This document shows, one piece after another, positions 30,870-37,232 of a stretch of DNA of 37,232 bases (positions are counted from its first letter, which is position 1; each line of letters begins with the position of its first letter). The stretch is from a bacterium OM1 bin76 (lineage in GTDB: Bacteria > Actinomycetota > Acidimicrobiia > Spongiisociales > ZC4RG35). The notes under the pieces are model-generated. The model saw nothing but the letters and a program-made list of their open reading frames with translations, was not told the DNA's origin and searched no databases. The stretch is taken from positions 1 through 37,232 of the forward strand of contig MPNA01000028.1 in NCBI GenBank assembly GCA_002238785.1, read 5' to 3'. A program made the translations under genes and the position numbers.

Positions 30870-32102
30870 ATGTCAACCATGCCCTACGGGAGCCGTCTTA
30901 CCCGGATAGTGGTGACGATCTGGGGAACCATCGGCGCTCTGGTGCTGACCGGCTTCCTGGTTTGGATGGGTCGGCAGGTGCGAATCATATGGTTGCCTCT
31001 GGTATTCGCCGCCGGGATCGTGGTGATACTCAATCCGCTGGTGAGCCGCTTGCACCGCCGGGGGGTGCCGCGGGTGGTCGGCGCCACGGTCGCCTACCTG
31101 CTGTCGCTGATTACCCTGGTGGGGCTCGGTTTGGCGCTCAGTGTCCCCGTGGTGCAGCAGGTCGGCGAATTGTCCGATCGGCTTCCCGACATCTACCAGG
31201 GGTTCTATGTCCAGATCGAAGGGGTGGCCGATCGTCTGGGCCTGACGGTCAGCCTGCCGGAGGACACCGCGCACATTTCGGAGTGGCTGCGTGACAACCT
31301 GGGCGGGTTGGCCGGCCTCTTCGGGGACGAGGGGAGCAACGGCGTGGGCGGATTCTTTTGGCATCTTCTGGGTATGGTGGCGGAGATCTTGGTGGACATC
31401 CTGCTGGCGCCGGTGCTGGCCTTTTACCTGCTGGTCGATCTGCCCCGATTGCGCATCCTTGTACTGAGCCTCACACCGGTTCGGCACCGGGGGGAAACGA
31501 TCCATCTGCTCGGCGCAATCACCTCCACGGTCAGCCGGTTCGCTCGTGGCCAGTTACTGGTGGCCTCGATCGTGGCGGTGCTGGGAAGTCTCGTCATGTG
31601 GATTCTCGGTCTCCCCTTCTGGCTGATCGTGGGAGTTCTGTCCGGGGTGTTGAACCTGATACCCTTCGTCGGTCCGGTGGCCGGAGCAGTCTTGGCCTTT
31701 CTGGTCTCCCTGCTGGTGGGCAAGCCCTTCACCGGCCTGATCGCGGTGCTGCTGTTTACCGCTATCCAACAGTTCGACAATCATGTGATAACCCCTGTGG
31801 TGCAGAAGAGCCGGGTGAAACTCTCGGCCTTCACCATCGTTGTGGCGCTGGTAGCGGGAGGATCCCTGGCGGGCTTCTTGGGAGTGTTGGTGGCGGTGCC
31901 GGTGGTCGGCCTGTTCCGGCTGCTGGCCGGCCACTTCTGGCGCACCCGGGTGCTGGGCGAGGACTGGCATCAGGCCCGGGATTCGATCGTCACCAAGGTC
32001 GGGCCACCGCGGCTGGGTCGCTTTGGGAGGTACTGGAGGAAGGGGGCCGCCGATCAATCCGGCGATGGAGGGGAGCAACAGGAAGAGGATAGTCCGACCT
32101 AA
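30870..32102 (+). CDS. AI-2E family transporter
   Basis: A 410-residue polytopic membrane protein of the AI-2E (UPF0118/PerM) family, whose members export autoinducer-2 or act as Na+/H+ antiporters. It has roughly eight hydrophobic segments, a soluble loop after the third (about 85-150), and the family segments NLIPFVGPVAGAVLAFLVS and FDNHVITPVVQKSRVKLS. SAFTIVVALVAGGSLAGFLG follows. The C-terminus is charged and polar. ATG 30870 is preferred; a TTG at 30864 is the alternative, and a TACCCT -10-like box lies at 30853. It overlaps the convergent oxidoreductase gene by 4 nt. Substrate unknown. Confidence 0.88.
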   Translation: MSTMPYGSRLTRIVVTIWGTIGALVLTGFLVWMGRQVRIIWLPLVFAAGIVVILNPLVSRLHRRGVPRVVGATVAYLLSLITLVGLGLALSVPVVQQVGELSDRLPDIYQGFYVQIEGVADRLGLTVSLPEDTAHISEWLRDNLGGLAGLFGDEGSNGVGGFFWHLLGMVAEILVDILLAPVLAFYLLVDLPRLRILVLSLTPVRHRGETIHLLGAITSTVSRFARGQLLVASIVAVLGSLVMWILGLPFWLIVGVLSGVLNLIPFVGPVAGAVLAFLVSLLVGKPFTGLIAVLLFTAIQQFDNHVITPVVQKSRVKLSAFTIVVALVAGGSLAGFLGVLVAVPVVGLFRLLAGHFWRTRVLGEDWHQARDSIVTKVGPPRLGRFGRYWRKGAADQSGDGGEQQEEDSPT

Positions 32103-33286
32103 ATCTGGTCGAAGTTCCTCTTCACGAATGTCCGGTGGAGGGCGAACGGGGAGTCATCCAACCGGGAGGTGATCAGATCGGCCAGGATGCGCCCCGCAGC
32201 CGGAGAGCACATGATCCCGTGCCCCGAATAACCGGTGTTGATCCATAGTCCTTCGATCGGCGTCTGCCCGATCAGGGGACGGTGGTCGGGCGTCATCATG
32301 TACTGCCCGGAGTGAACCATCCAAAAGATCTCCCCGCGCCGCCACGCCTCGCCCCAGAAGGGAGTTATCCGGGCTGCCGCTTCCGGACTGCGGGGATCCA
32401 GAATGGCGAAGACCATGCGGGAGTCGGGAGGCACATCTTCCTCCGGCTCGCCGCCCGGACCCCGGGGGGCGGCGTCCAGCACGTAGGCACCCGACAGTGC
32501 GGGTCGCCAATGCACGCCGGTGTCATCGTCGATGGTCATCGGCGCATCGGCCGGTACTCGCCACAGGTCCGGCACCACCACCTTGTGGCGACTCATCACC
32601 TCTATGGGCAGGTTCACGCCCATCAGACCCGCCAGTTTCCCGGAGAACGGCCCCGCGGCTATCACCACCTGGTCAGCCTGGATGGAACCCAGATTGGTGT
32701 CCAGCTCAAAGCCTCCGGAAGGAAGTTCATGTAGCGTCAACACCCGGCATGAGGTGTGCAGCGGCGCTTCGGACGCCCGTAGCAAGCCCAACGTCAGGGC
32801 ACGAGGATCGATGAAACCGTCACCGGCCCGGTAGCGGACCTGGAGCACGTCGGGACTCAGATAGGAGAACCTGCGGCGGGCCTCGTCGCCGCTGAGAACC
32901 TCGATGTCGGTCTGTCCCCAGGAATGCTGCAGAGCCACCAGCCGACGCTGTTCCGAAGCACGCTCCTCCGAGGTGGTTGCCCACAGGTATCCCGGCTGAC
33001 GGACCGCCAGCGGACCGGAGTCCTGGCCGGTGATCTCGGAGAAGTTGAAGATCAGGTCCAATGACTCCCGCACCAACTCCGTCTCCTCCTGATTGTCGAA
33101 TTGCAGACGAAAGGCGCCCGTGGAGGCGGGTGTGGTCAAAGAAGCCGGGGCCGGACGAGCCTCCAGCACCACCGGGGACAACCCGGCCCGGGCAGCCCAG
33201 AAGGCAGTGGAAGCCCCCACCACTCCCGCTCCGATTATCACCAATTCGGCGCCGGCGGGAAGCACGTTGGAGACCTTGGACACCAT
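32099..33286 (-). CDS. FAD-dependent amino acid/sarcosine oxidase-like enzyme
   Basis: A 395-residue DAO-family flavoenzyme. The FAD-binding Rossmann motif is VIIGAGVVGAST (about 16-27) with the acidic VVLEARP end of strand 2. A second FAD-contact segment is VVIAAGPFSGKLAG, and the C-terminal GYSGHGIMCSPAAGRILADL closes the FAD site. Members oxidise secondary or primary amines such as sarcosine, glycine or dimethylglycine; the substrate here is unknown. The ATG at 33286 is chosen over a longer frame to 33340 because a TAGTTT -10 box lies 8 nt before it. It is divergent from alaX. Confidence 0.87.
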   Translation of the reverse strand: MVSKVSNVLPAGAELVIIGAGVVGASTAFWAARAGLSPVVLEARPAPASLTTPASTGAFRLQFDNQEETELVRESLDLIFNFSEITGQDSGPLAVRQPGYLWATTSEERASEQRRLVALQHSWGQTDIEVLSGDEARRRFSYLSPDVLQVRYRAGDGFIDPRALTLGLLRASEAPLHTSCRVLTLHELPSGGFELDTNLGSIQADQVVIAAGPFSGKLAGLMGVNLPIEVMSRHKVVVPDLWRVPADAPMTIDDDTGVHWRPALSGAYVLDAAPRGPGGEPEEDVPPDSRMVFAILDPRSPEAAARITPFWGEAWRRGEIFWMVHSGQYMMTPDHRPLIGQTPIEGLWINTGYSGHGIMCSPAAGRILADLITSRLDDSPFALHRTFVKRNFDQI

Positions 33287-33294
33287 CTGGCACA

Positions 33295-33324
33295 AAACTA
33301 CCTGGGAATACGGCAAAGACACAA
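33295..33324 (-). promoter_or_regulatory. Leaderless promoter of the FAD oxidoreductase
   Basis: On the minus strand, TTGTGT (33319-33324), an 18-nt spacer and TAGTTT (33295-33300) precede the ATG at 33286 by 8 nt. No ribosome site is visible, so the message is likely leaderless. Confidence 0.5.
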
Positions 33325-33354
33325 AGAGAATCTCCTTCAAGTAGCCTTGGGAAA

Positions 33355-34086
33355 GTGACCCCCAACCGACCAGAGCCGACTGATGAACTGGCCGCGCGTG
33401 ACTCCTATCTGGCCTCTGCGGAAGGGACCGTTCAGGAGGTCCTCGATGGCGGGGTGGTGTTAGACCGGACTCCCTTCTACGTGAGAGGCGGCGGCCAACC
33501 GGGCGACACGGGGGTCATCCGGTGGCATGAAGGGCAGATCGGGATCACCAACACCATCCGCAGGGGAGGAAAGGTAATCCATGTGGCCTCCGAACCCGCC
33601 CTGCTCGAGCCTGGAATGCCGGTCGAGTCCACCATCGACTGGGACCGCCGCTACACCATCATGCGCACCCACACCGCCCTGCACGCTCTCTCTGGGGTGG
33701 TGTGGAAGGATTACGGCGCCAAGGTGACCGGAGGGGACATGAAGGCAGGAACCGCCCGGATGGACTTCGAACTAGACGGAATCTCCCGCGAATTCGGGCG
33801 TGAGGTGGAGAGACGTCTCAACCAGGAGTTGACAAAGGGATACCCTGCCGAAGTCTTGTGGATGGCCCGCGCCGAGGCCTTGCAGGATCCCGATCTGATT
33901 CGAACCAAAGTCAACCTGATTCCCGAGTGGGTGCAGGACATCCGGGTGATCGACATTGTGGGGCTGGACCGGCAGGCTGATGGGGGAACCCATGTCCGGT
34001 CCACCCTGGAAGTGGGAGAGGTGCGGGTGGTGAAGACCGAAAGCAAAGGTCGGGCGAACAAGCGAATGCGCATCTGCCTTGTCTAG
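33355..34086 (+). CDS. Alanyl-tRNA editing protein AlaX
   Basis: A 243-residue free-standing editing factor related to the AlaRS editing domain; it deacylates Ser- or Gly-tRNA-Ala. The N-terminal part shows VVLDRTPFYVRGGGQPGDTG. The zinc site has RTHTALHAL (HxxxH) and DGGTHVRSTLEVG with the second His; the Asp in DGGTH replaces the Cys of AlaRS, as in AlaX-type proteins. KTESKGRANKRMRI closes the domain. The GTG at 33355 has only a weak GGGA nearby. It is followed 20 nt later by the CvpA-like gene. Confidence 0.9.
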   Translation: MTPNRPEPTDELAARDSYLASAEGTVQEVLDGGVVLDRTPFYVRGGGQPGDTGVIRWHEGQIGITNTIRRGGKVIHVASEPALLEPGMPVESTIDWDRRYTIMRTHTALHALSGVVWKDYGAKVTGGDMKAGTARMDFELDGISREFGREVERRLNQELTKGYPAEVLWMARAEALQDPDLIRTKVNLIPEWVQDIRVIDIVGLDRQADGGTHVRSTLEVGEVRVVKTESKGRANKRMRICLV

Positions 34087-34106
34087 GTCGGAGGGCAGTT
34101 AGTCAA

Positions 34107-34682
34107 GTGTTCGATCTGATCGTGTTGACGGCTGGAACACTGCTGGCAATTCGGGGTTGGAGGAGAGGATTGCTTCGTCAATTGGCCGTCCTGTTGCCCT
34201 TCGCCCTGGGCCTCTTGATCGTGGTGCGGCTGACACCGGAATGGGCGTCGGTGATGGAAGACTGGTTGGGCATTCCCTATGGAGCCTCCCTGTTCCTGGT
34301 GGGATTGGCGCTGTACGCCGCAGTGGGCATCGGCGGATGGGCGGCCCTCCACGCCTTGGCCAGGGTGGCGAGATTCCCCGGCCTCAACACCGCCGACCGA
34401 GTGGCGGGCGCCGTCTTCGGGGTGGTGTGGCTGATCATGGCGATCATGGCCCTGGTCTGGTTTGCATCCTTCCTTTCCCTTCCCGAGCCGGTGATCACCA
34501 TGCTGTCGGAGTCAAGCGCCGTGGAGCAAATCGCCGGACCCGACAGTCCGCCGCGCCGGATTCTCGATGCCCTCACCAGGAATAGTTGGGCCGAGATGCT
34601 GTTCAAGGTGGAGCAACTGTCCGGATCGGTCGATGATCTCCTGCGAGATCTGTTACGAGAACAGACCCCCTCCGGCCAGTGA
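34107..34682 (+). CDS. CvpA-family membrane protein
   Basis: A 191-residue protein with four hydrophobic helices in the first 130 residues (beginning FDLIVLTAGTLLAIRGWRRG) and a polar C-terminal part. The MFDLIV...RGWRRGLLRQ start and the LNTADRVAGAVFGVVWLIM segment match CvpA (colicin V production) proteins, which support envelope function. It starts at GTG 34107. The downstream alkD starts 13 nt after its stop. The precise role is unknown. Confidence 0.78.
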   Translation: MFDLIVLTAGTLLAIRGWRRGLLRQLAVLLPFALGLLIVVRLTPEWASVMEDWLGIPYGASLFLVGLALYAAVGIGGWAALHALARVARFPGLNTADRVAGAVFGVVWLIMAIMALVWFASFLSLPEPVITMLSESSAVEQIAGPDSPPRRILDALTRNSWAEMLFKVEQLSGSVDDLLRDLLREQTPSGQ

Positions 34683-34695
34683 TTGGCTTGCGGCT

Positions 34696-35385
34696 ATGAC
34701 AGAACTGGCGCACACCATGGAAGAGGCGATCGTGGCCGCATTCGAGTCCCATCGGGACCCCTCCCGGGCGGAAGGAATGAGCGCCTACATGAAGAACCGC
34801 TTCCCCTTTTTGGGGATCAACTCGCCGATGCGACGCCAACTTGCCCAGACCGTCCTATCAGGACTGCCCCGTCCCGACCACCGGGATCTGGCGGCCTTCG
34901 CCAGATTGTGCTGGGAGCGACCGGAACGGGAGTATCAATACGCCGCAATCGACCAACTGCGCAAGGCGACCAAACGCCTTCCGGTGAGTTTTCTGGAGGA
35001 ACTGCGGTGGATGATCGTCACCAAGCCGTGGTGGGACTCCTGTGATCCCCTCTCGGGAACAGTTGTTGGAGGGATCGTGAGGCGCTTTCCCGAGTCAGCC
35101 TCGGTGATGGAGGGGTGGATTTGCGATCCCATCCTCTGGCTGCGACGCGCCGCACTGCTCCACCAGCTCAAGTGGAAGGAGTCCTGCGATCAAGACCGCT
35201 TGTTCCGGTTTTGCGTACTCACCATGGAGGAGAAGGACTTCTTCATTCGCAAGGCGATCGGCTGGGCGCTTCGCCAGCACGCCCGGGTTGCTCCCGATGA
35301 CGTCACCCATTTCCTGATGGAGCACCGTCCGCGTCTGTCGGGGCTCTCCTTTCGGGAAGCGGCCAAGCATCTCGATCTGAGGTAG
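34696..35385 (+). CDS. DNA alkylation repair glycosylase (AlkD-like)
   Basis: A 229-residue all-helical HEAT-repeat protein of the AlkC/AlkD family, which removes 3-methyl- and 7-methylpurines from DNA. The catalytic region TKPWWDSCDPLS (about 109-120) has the Trp pair and Asp residues aligned with W109/D113 of the Bacillus enzyme. Later markers are DPILWLRRAALLHQLKWK and KDFFIRKAIGWALRQ. The ATG at 34696 fits the domain start; longer in-frame extension upstream overlaps the CvpA-like gene. The methyltransferase follows 4 nt after the stop. Confidence 0.93.
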   Translation: MTELAHTMEEAIVAAFESHRDPSRAEGMSAYMKNRFPFLGINSPMRRQLAQTVLSGLPRPDHRDLAAFARLCWERPEREYQYAAIDQLRKATKRLPVSFLEELRWMIVTKPWWDSCDPLSGTVVGGIVRRFPESASVMEGWICDPILWLRRAALLHQLKWKESCDQDRLFRFCVLTMEEKDFFIRKAIGWALRQHARVAPDDVTHFLMEHRPRLSGLSFREAAKHLDLR

Positions 35386-35389
35386 AGGA

Positions 35390-35986
35390 ATGTCCACGGT
35401 GGGGCCCGGCGGGGCCGATTGGGACGACATCTATGCGGGAGACGGTACGGACACCGAGTCCTTGGACACTCAGATGCTCTCCGACATTCTGGAATTTCCT
35501 CCAGGGGCTGCTTTGGACCTAGGTTGCGGCACCGGAGGCAACGCCATAGGGCTGGCCAGGCGAGGCTGGACCATTACCGGAGTTGACTCCTCGTCTAGGG
35601 CCCTGGGTTCGGCGCGCATCAGCGCCGCGGCTGCCCGAGTCGGAGTCCAATTCCTGCAGGAAGACATCACAACTTGGAGACCCGACGGTCTCTACGACTT
35701 GGTAATCAGCCTGTTCGCCCTCCCCCCTCGGGGTCCCGACCGGGAATCGGTTCTGGCAATGGGCAAACAGGCCTTGACGCCCGGAGGCCTCCTGATAGTG
35801 GGGGAGTGGGAGACCATCCACGATTGTCCCACACCTTATGTGACGCTGCAGGAACTAACCGCTGCCATGGCAGACATGGAGGTCGTCCGCGCCAGATCAG
35901 TCAACGCCGACCCCGACCCGGGCCATAGGGACAAGGTGATCCGATCCTGGCCGGCAGTGGTAGTGACGGCCCGGCGTCCGCTCTAG
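35390..35986 (+). CDS. Class I SAM-dependent methyltransferase
   Basis: A 198-residue methyltransferase, TehB/thiopurine-like in size. Motif I is LDLGCGTGGNAIGLARRG (about 42-59), the acidic end of strand 2 is GVDSSSRAL, and motif post-I is LQEDITTW. DLVISLFALP and LTPGGLLIVGEW are further SAM-fold landmarks. The ATG at 35390 follows a GAGG sequence in the alkD stop region, giving a coupled operon. Substrate unknown. Its stop overlaps by 4 nt the stop of the convergent gene. Confidence 0.87.
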   Translation: MSTVGPGGADWDDIYAGDGTDTESLDTQMLSDILEFPPGAALDLGCGTGGNAIGLARRGWTITGVDSSSRALGSARISAAAARVGVQFLQEDITTWRPDGLYDLVISLFALPPRGPDRESVLAMGKQALTPGGLLIVGEWETIHDCPTPYVTLQELTAAMADMEVVRARSVNADPDPGHRDKVIRSWPAVVVTARRPL

Positions 35987-36582
35987 CGGCGGGGTATTCC
36001 CCGCGGTCCCCGGCTGGCCCACCATGCAGCCAGCAAACCTCCCACCATGTTGGCGATCAGATCCTGCATGTTGTTGGCATAATCACCCACCCTGGCGACC
36101 GAGAGGACCAACGTCGCCAGGTATTCTCCGATCTCGATGACGGCTCCCACAGCGTTGGCCCCCAAGAAAGCCACTAACGCCGCTTCCTTGCCACTCCGCG
36201 CGTGAAGGATCCAGGTAGTGGCCTCCCAGACTGCCAACCCAGCCGTTCCCAAACCTATGACGTGGACCAGATGGTCGTAGCCGATGCCACCCCAGCTTTG
36301 CTCATACAAGAAGAAGTCGTCGAACACCAGGTTGCCGCCCGCCATGTGACAGAAACCGGAAATGCACAGTAACACCAGCACATGGGTGGAAAAACGCACC
36401 CGACCATCGACATACATCAGAATGAGCCCAGCACTAACCATCCAAAGCAGGTACGGAAAGGCCAGCTTGGAGCCGGTGACCAACCCGTAGAGCGTCCAAC
36501 CCGCCACAAATAGGGCAGAAAGCCCAATGATCCATGGATGCCGCTTGAGACTGGTACTGATCCGCGACATGTCCAGACTCAT
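35983..36582 (-). CDS. YjdF/DUF2238-like multi-pass membrane protein
   Basis: A 199-residue membrane protein with about six hydrophobic segments. Conserved-looking polar sites within or next to helices are SGFCHMAGG, GYDHLVHVIGLG, GAVIEIGEY and NNMQDLIANMVGG; these Asp, His, Glu and Gln positions resemble the YjdF/DUF2238 family. Function unknown. The ATG at 36582 lies only 4 nt after the 3' end of tRNA-Arg on the same strand; ATG 36570 is an alternative start. The two are probably co-transcribed. Confidence 0.6.
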   Translation of the reverse strand: MSLDMSRISTSLKRHPWIIGLSALFVAGWTLYGLVTGSKLAFPYLLWMVSAGLILMYVDGRVRFSTHVLVLLCISGFCHMAGGNLVFDDFFLYEQSWGGIGYDHLVHVIGLGTAGLAVWEATTWILHARSGKEAALVAFLGANAVGAVIEIGEYLATLVLSVARVGDYANNMQDLIANMVGGLLAAWWASRGPRGIPRR

Positions 36583-36586
36583 CTAG

Positions 36587-36659
36587 CGCCCTCGGCAGGA
36601 TTCGAACCTGCGACCTACTGCTTAGGAGGCAGTTGCTCTATCCCCTGAGCTACAAGGGC
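36587..36659 (-). tRNA. tRNA-Arg (anticodon CCT)
   Basis: On the minus strand the acceptor GCCCTTG pairs with CGAGGGC (one G-T pair). The D arm starts GTAGCTCAG, the anticodon stem ACTGC/GCAGT holds CTCCTAA with anticodon CCT (complement of 36624-36626), and the T arm is GCAGGTTCGAATCCTGC. CCA is not encoded. It is followed within 4 nt by a protein start codon. Confidence 0.95.
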
Positions 36660-36666
36660 GGGCGAT

Positions 36667-36690
36667 GGCGCGAAACTCGGCGCGAAACTC
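36667..36690. repeat. 12-bp tandem repeat beside tRNA-Arg
   Basis: GGCGCGAAACTC occurs twice head to tail, 8 nt upstream of the tRNA-Arg 5' end. It may be a tRNA promoter element or scar material; no family is recognised. Confidence 0.6.
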
Positions 36691-36697
36691 GCCGGTT

Positions 36698-36788
36698 TCT
36701 GGGGTTTATGGTAGTTGGGTGGTGGAGGTGGGGTTGGTTTAGGGGCGAGGGAAGGTTTCCGTCGCCTGCGGAGGGCTCTGGGGTTTAT
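36698..36788. repeat. Direct repeats flanking the transposase 3' side
   Basis: TCTGGGGTTTAT is found at 36698-36709 and again at 36777-36788. They lie in the gap between tRNA-Arg and the transposase stop, where one end of the insertion element should be. Their role is unproven. Confidence 0.45.
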
Positions 36789-36828
36789 CGGGACGCGGTG
36801 ATCAGGAGAAGGCGTGTCTTTTGGGTGA

Positions 36829-37232
36829 TCAGGCGGCTTCTTCGATGGGTCCCGCTCGAGTGTTGGGAAAGTGGTTGCCGTACCAGCGTGTCATGTCTTT
36901 GCCGGTGCGTACGTGGTGGGCGACTAACGCAGTGTTGGTCTGGTACAGGCAGTAGGCGATCCAGTTGATTTGGAGGCTGGGTTTGTCTTGGGTGCGGAGT
37001 CGGTCGTAGTCCAGTTGTCTCTTGTAGGTGCTGAAATACGATTCGATGTCTTGGCGGCCTCCGTATATGGGGTCGAAGAATAGGTCTGTTTCAGGGATGG
37101 GTCTCAGCCTCAATCCACCGATTTGACCGTCCGGGGGTGGGGTGATGTGGGCTTTTTGGTTCTTCGGGAGCGTGAGGGATGGTTTTGTGCCGGGTGTGTG
37201 AGGGTTTGCTGGGTGTCCGCTCGGTTTGGGGA
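36829..37232 (-). CDS. Transposase C-terminal part (DDE type)
   Basis: The minus-strand frame is open from the right edge to the stop at 36829, about 134 residues. The segment LFFDPIYGGRQDIESYFSTYK followed by RQLDYDRLRTQDKPSL has the layout of the last catalytic motif of DDE transposases, the Glu in DIES being the third acidic residue; the surroundings read RQDIESYFSTYKRQL. The tail (YCLYQTNTALVAHH) is typical of a C-terminal helical end. The first two catalytic Asp and the other IS end lie beyond the window. The IS family is not assigned. Confidence 0.62.
   Translation of the reverse strand, partial: PKPSGHPANPHTPGTKPSLTLPKNQKAHITPPPDGQIGGLRLRPIPETDLFFDPIYGGRQDIESYFSTYKRQLDYDRLRTQDKPSLQINWIAYCLYQTNTALVAHHVRTGKDMTRWYGNHFPNTRAGPIEEAA

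Overview
The window looks like a chromosomal segment of an actinobacterium, most likely from the class Acidimicrobiia or a close relative. Supporting signs are moderately high GC, a disA-carD-ispF-cysS-rlmB block like the actinobacterial cluster, ClpC, tRNAs without an encoded CCA, TANNNT -10 elements placed 7-9 nt before start codons (leaderless transcripts), frequent GTG/TTG starts, and envelope proteins with Thr-rich linkers. The class is inferred from gene content, not from a phylogeny. Each edge of the window cuts through a transposase gene: a TnpB-like protein at the left and a DDE-type transposase C-terminus at the right.

Layout. 1-262: start of a TnpB gene, its left end pressed against apt (322-864). 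969-3503: a DedA membrane protein, then a metal-handling pair made of a 72-residue His-rich miniprotein and a His-rich CDF metal exporter that share the same peptide module. 4240-9723: a five-gene operon with a STAS antagonist, a receiver-PP2C phosphatase, an RsbW-like kinase, a periplasmic-binding-protein-like lipoprotein and a TorS-like histidine kinase; it reads as an extracellular sensor feeding a partner switch. 9914-15533: an M19 dipeptidase homologue, a polyprenyl diphosphate synthase, clpC and a queuosine-salvage (DUF2419) protein. 15569-21861: a BMP-type nucleoside ABC transporter whose last permease is translationally coupled to a cytochrome P450. 21858-22787: a zinc-ribbon/TM/discoidin-like protein. 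22937-27367: disA, carD, ispF, cysS and rlmB, followed by tRNA-Thr. 27616-29126: a LytR_C protein coupled to a membrane 'toastrack-like' protein. 29350-36582: an SDR, a peroxiredoxin-like selenoprotein, an AI-2E family exporter, an FAD oxidoreductase, AlaX, a CvpA-like protein, AlkD, a methyltransferase and a YjdF-like membrane protein, then tRNA-Arg.

The most important observation is at 30164-30838. Automatic ORF calling would break this gene in two at an in-frame TGA (30269-30271). The TGA sits exactly where the peroxiredoxin-like family has its catalytic Cys (RGDW-C-PYC), and the reading frame and family similarity continue on both sides, so the gene most likely encodes a selenoprotein with a U-x-x-C active site. 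No selA, selB, selC or selD gene lies in this window, so the decoding machinery must be found elsewhere in the genome.

Other points of interest are the sensor/partner-switch operon, the duplicated His/Cys metal-binding module, a nested stem structure in the CDF leader, the TnpB element replacing the apt start region, an M19 homologue lacking several zinc ligands, and the P450 fused by overlap to a nucleoside importer operon.
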